Of a stretch of DNA of 64,000 bases, positions 63,157 to 64,000 are shown piece after piece; position 1 is the stretch's first letter; each line of letters begins with the position of its first letter. The notes under the pieces were generated by a model. That model saw nothing but the letters and a program-made list of their open reading frames with translations, was not told the origin of the DNA and did not search any database. The stretch comes from Parasponia andersonii (lineage: Eukaryota; Streptophyta; Magnoliopsida; Rosales; Cannabaceae). The stretch is from contig JXTB01000133.1 of assembly GCA_002914805.1 (NCBI GenBank), positions 782,602-846,601 on the forward strand, given 5' to 3'. The position numbers and the translations under genes are program-made.

Positions 63157-63157
<1 letters not shown>
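62925..63157. mobile_element. MITE copy 3, inserted in (TA)n
   Basis: Starts GGGCACCAATCCAGTAGGTA and ends TACCTATTGAATTTACAACC. Separated from copy 2 only by a short TA run (62912-62924). (TA)n follows to 63191. Confidence 0.8.
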
Positions 63158-63191
<34 letters not shown>

Positions 63192-63195
<4 letters not shown>

Positions 63196-64000
63196 CGTGT
63201 GGGTGAGCTTTTAACGAGTATTATTGTTCTTGTTCAACAGATGGGTAAAACTGACCAAATTGAATATGACCTATAATTACAAGTAATTTCACCAATTTTC
63301 ATTTCATTAATTGATGTCTCATTCAAATATATTCTTTTTTTTTTTCTATTTCTTTCCTTTTTTTTATTTGAAGTCTAATTTTTAAATTGTATTTAATTAG
63401 AACGTATTATGCCTATTGTAAATAAGTAAAACCCTTAAAATGGTTATTAGTTCTTACTAATAGGAATAAGTAATTTTTTTTTACTTATCTATATTAACCA
63501 AAAACAAATAAGTAATAGGCTGATAGTAATCATTATAAATACTCTTTCAAAAAAATCATTAAAGAAAATCTATGAATAGGTTAAATTAATAATCATAATC
63601 ATGTATTTGGGTTTCACAATTTAATATTAATTTCTTCGCTAGAACTGGACTAATATTCCCCTTGAAATATTTGTTCACATGGAAACAAAAAAAAAAAGAT
63701 GAAGAAATTCTATAATTGATTAATCATGAATATATGTATATAAGTGTGTGTCATATATATTGAGATCGGAAAAGTGGAAAATATTTTCGACCGTTTTATC
63801 TTGATCTAGTTAAGTAGCAGTGTTGACACCTTGATATAGAATAGAATAATATTGAAAGGAAAAAAAAAAGGAACAAAAAACTATTATTCAAACTTTGAAG
63901 TAGAATCAAATTAAACGTATTTAATTAAAAGATTTTTTGATAAATTTAAACAAGAATCAATTTTGTTTGAAAAAAAATACTGTTTTTTATTAATGTTTTT
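63192..64000. other. Intergenic, AT-rich
   Basis: No gene or element recognised to the window end. Confidence 0.4.

Noticed and set aside
1..64000. tRNA, rRNA or snRNA genes
   Set aside because: None recognised by eye. A covariance-model scan would be decisive.

Overview
This is a 64 kb window of a repeat-rich, AT-rich plant nuclear genome, almost certainly a eudicot. The evidence is plant Ty3/Gypsy, Ty1/Copia, hAT, Mutator-like and MITE elements, an intronless JAM-type bHLH gene, a potato type I proteinase inhibitor, and secreted peptide genes of the CTNIP/SCREW kind. I cannot name the species. Two N runs (16894-17189 and 42187-42788) and two single Ns (47718, 62367) mark a draft assembly.

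Layout. 1-905: edge of a Mutator-like element, with one transposase exon on the minus strand and a TCGAAA-rich subterminal repeat block. 1402-1667, 10507-11829 and 45614-47147: three copies of one duplicated flank. 1668-7151: degenerate Copia element on the minus strand. 7152-10490: end of a Gypsy element and one LTR. 12640-16449: Gypsy gag remnant with PBS and LTR on the minus strand. 17190-28138: stacked Gypsy LTRs and a plus-strand Gypsy pol whose RT is split by a non-autonomous hAT-like insert and whose 3' end is split by a solo LTR. 28641-37499: more LTR copies, one holding a complete hAT element (31723-35487) with an exact 8-bp target duplication. Two proteinase inhibitor I loci (a remnant at 30663, a near-complete gene at 37582-38095) flank that LTR. 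38247-40459: a putative CACTA-like element. 42789-50607: two more LTR copies.

The gene-bearing part is 44.6-59.8 kb, all on the plus strand. It holds a CTNIP-like peptide gene (44776), a second divergent one (54185), a bHLH3/JAM3-type transcription factor (56393-57901) and a canonical CTNIP gene (59497). The three peptide genes look like a dispersed family cluster: each encodes a signal peptide, a variable middle and a Pro/Gly-rich C-terminus with a Cys-Thr start and a second Cys. Their inter-cysteine spacing differs (15, 4 and 10 residues). CTNIP/SCREW peptides are immune and water-loss phytocytokines sensed by the HSL3/NUT receptor kinase. JAM factors repress jasmonate responses and type I inhibitors are wound/defence proteins, so the surviving genes share a defence theme. 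That they work together is inference. 59.8-64 kb is intergenic, with a trio of MITEs inserted in (TA)n tracts.
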